The position numbers and the translations under genes were made by a program. Source: Lachnospiraceae bacterium UBA7598 (GTDB lineage: Bacteria; Bacillota; Clostridia; Lachnospirales; Lachnospiraceae). From it: 16,450 nt of DNA. Positions 15,073 to 16,450 of the stretch are shown here, in pieces. Location of the stretch: contig DLQV01000137.1 of assembly GCA_002474415.1 (NCBI GenBank), forward strand, positions 1 through 16,450. The letters run 5' to 3'. Under the pieces are notes generated by a model. That model ran no database searches, was not told the DNA's origin, and saw only the letters and a list, made by a program, of their open reading frames with translations. The number at the start of each line of letters is the position of its first letter. The stretch's first letter is position 1.

Positions 15073-15961
15073 TCTGGTAAAAGAATTTGGGGATTTTCGT
15101 GCGCTGGATGGTGTGAATATGCATGTGGCACATGGAAATATATACGGACTTGTGGGACCAAACGGTGCCGGAAAATCAACTTTGATCCGGCATCTGACGG
15201 GGGTATACCGGCAGGATGCCGGAGAGATTTTTATCGATGGTGCTCCGGTATATGAAAACAAACAGGTAAAAGCAGAAATGGCTTATATACCGGATGAGCC
15301 ATTTTATTTTTTGCAGGCGGACACATTGGAAATGATGCATTATTTCCGGGGAATGTATCAGTCCTTCGATGAAAAGATGTTCTATCGTCTGCAGGAGTTT
15401 TTTCCGGGAATCGATATGAAACGCAATATCCGCAGACTTTCTAAGGGAATGCAAAAACAGGTTGCATTCTGGCTGGCACTCTGCTGCAGACCGAAACTTT
15501 TGATCCTTGATGAACCGCTCGATGGGCTGGATCCGGTTATGAGAAAGCAGATCTGGACGATTTTGATGTCGGAAGTTGCGGAGCGCAAGACAACGGTTTT
15601 GGTTTCTTCCCATAATCTACGCGAACTGGAGGATGTCTGCGATCATGTGGGCATTATGAATCACGGAAAGATTATTATTGAGCGTTCTCTGTTAGATTTA
15701 CATGGAAATATCAGTAAAATTCAGGTGGCGTGTCAGACAGGAATGCCGAAGCTTCCCAAAGAGTTTGAAGTATTACATATGTCAAATTCAGGGCGGGTCT
15801 ATACAATGATTGTCAAGGGAAATCCGAAGGAAGTTGCAGCTGCAATCCAGACAGAGGGGGATCATCTGGCAATTGTGGATATTCTGCCGCTTACGCTGGA
15901 AGAAATTTTTATTTATGAAATGGGAGGTTTGGGCTATGAAGTCAAAGACATCCTTTTTTAA
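15056..15961 (+). CDS. ABC transporter ATP-binding protein
   Basis: The 301-residue ATPase shows Walker A GPNGAGKST (34-42), a signature that reads LSKGM (128-132) instead of LSGGQ, Walker B LLILDEP with Asp152-Glu153, and the switch His186 in SSHNL. A C-terminal region of about 90 residues beyond the ATPase core is typical of single-polypeptide exporter ATPases such as those of YtrB/EcsA type. It would energise export or membrane remodelling with the permease encoded next. The TTG at 15056 is chosen because IEVNNLVKEFG follows directly and AGGAGG lies at 15039-15044, though the 11-base gap is long. It overlaps gntR by 17 bases and the permease gene by 26, so the three are coupled. Substrate unknown. 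Confidence 0.93.
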   Translation: MIEVNNLVKEFGDFRALDGVNMHVAHGNIYGLVGPNGAGKSTLIRHLTGVYRQDAGEIFIDGAPVYENKQVKAEMAYIPDEPFYFLQADTLEMMHYFRGMYQSFDEKMFYRLQEFFPGIDMKRNIRRLSKGMQKQVAFWLALCCRPKLLILDEPLDGLDPVMRKQIWTILMSEVAERKTTVLVSSHNLRELEDVCDHVGIMNHGKIIIERSLLDLHGNISKIQVACQTGMPKLPKEFEVLHMSNSGRVYTMIVKGNPKEVAAAIQTEGDHLAIVDILPLTLEEIFIYEMGGLGYEVKDILF

Positions 15962-16450
15962 TCGAACGGTTTTTCGAAAAAATTTATCTTTATACTGGCC
16001 AATCTGGGTATGCTATCTTTTGTATGGAATGGTCAAAGTACCAGGACAGTTGTGGTCGAGGTTGCAGCAGCAGACCAATATGACCGCTTATGCCAGGGAT
16101 TCTGCATTATACAATAGTCTGCGTCTGGAGATGGATGTGGTTGCGATTGCGATTGTGGCGTTGGTCTGCGGTATGGCATTGTTTGGCTATCTGTTTACCC
16201 AGAAGAATGCGTACATGATCCATGCACTACCGGTTACCCGGGGAGAATTGTATGTGACAAATGTAGTCAGTGGTCTTTGCTTCCTATTGATTCCACAGAT
16301 ACTGGTCTTTCTGGTGACGGTGGTTCTTTGCCTTGCCAAGGGGATTGCAAGTGTGCAGTTTCTGGGATTGTGGCTTTTGAGTGTTATGGGAATTGCCTTT
16401 TTCCTCTATGCAACCGTCTGTTTTTGTGTAATGTTTACCGGACAGCTGTT
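15936..16450 (+). CDS. ABC-2 type transporter permease, N-terminal part (3' end outside window)
   Basis: An open frame from the ATG at 15936 runs off the window with 171 visible residues. It begins MKSKTSFFNRTVFRKNLSLY and has hydrophobic membrane segments at about 20-32, 69-87, 112-132 and 143-165. The loop HALPVTRGELYVTN is typical of permease subunits in clostridial GntR-ABC operons. GGGAGG at 15922-15927, inside the ATPase gene, lies 8 bases before the start. It is the membrane partner of the preceding ATPase. The transported substrate cannot be told, and the C-terminal part is not visible. Confidence 0.88.
   Translation, partial: MKSKTSFFNRTVFRKNLSLYWPIWVCYLLYGMVKVPGQLWSRLQQQTNMTAYARDSALYNSLRLEMDVVAIAIVALVCGMALFGYLFTQKNAYMIHALPVTRGELYVTNVVSGLCFLLIPQILVFLVTVVLCLAKGIASVQFLGLWLLSVMGIAFFLYATVCFCVMFTGQL

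Noticed and set aside
15437..15451. LSKGM in place of LSGGQ as evidence of a dead ABC ATPase
   Set aside because: Variant signatures of this kind are common in YtrB/EcsA-like exporter ATPases, and Walker A, Walker B Glu and the switch His are intact.

Overview
The window is a housekeeping segment of a Firmicutes (Clostridia) chromosome, most likely Lachnospiraceae. This rests on gene order, AGGAGG-type ribosome binding sites, moderate base composition and the protein sequences. No marker in the window gives a genus. Every gene I can support is on the + strand. The order follows the conserved smc-ftsY-ylxM-ffh-rpsP-khpA-rimM-trmD-rplS-rbgA-rnhB-ylqG-ylqH-yraN block known from Bacillus and Clostridia, with several local departures. 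No mobile element, CRISPR array, tRNA or rRNA was seen, and no gene-free stretch exceeds about 170 bases.

Bases 1-3950 hold the C-terminal half of smc (cut by the window edge), ftsY, and a medium-form threonine ammonia-lyase (ilvA) that overlaps the end of ftsY. A perfect 12-bp hairpin ends this unit. Its right arm contains the -35 box of the next promoter, so terminator and promoter share bases. Bases 4027-6260 hold ylxM and ffh (SRP regulator-like protein and SRP GTPase), rpsP (bS16) and khpA (KH-domain RNA binder). With ftsY, the window therefore carries both SRP GTPases. A 156-base gap follows, with small repeats and a terminator. Next come rimM (16S maturation) and trmD, which is fused in frame to a GNAT acyltransferase-like region. 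A promoter and a structured leader, a candidate L19 autoregulatory leader, precede rplS, which ends in a strong terminator.

Bases 8965-14587 hold a signal-peptidase-like gene that has lost both catalytic residues (Ser to Ala, Lys to Arg), then rbgA (50S assembly GTPase), rnhB, an orphan FliK-like/FlhB-C-like pair (ylqG/ylqH), yraN and pgeF. They are packed tightly, with overlaps or gaps of a few to about 35 bases, and probably form one transcription unit. Bases 14588-16450 begin a separate unit: a YtrA-type GntR repressor, an ABC ATPase and the first 171 residues of an ABC permease. An inverted repeat just upstream of the -10 element is a candidate operator, and an 11-bp-spaced direct repeat resembles a response-regulator box.

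Most genes serve ribosome assembly, tRNA/rRNA modification and protein targeting. The best candidates for something new are the catalytically dead LepB homologue, the TrmD-GNAT fusion, the orphan FliK/FlhB pair and the terminator/promoter overlap with its very short leader. I did not find a clearly novel multi-gene system.
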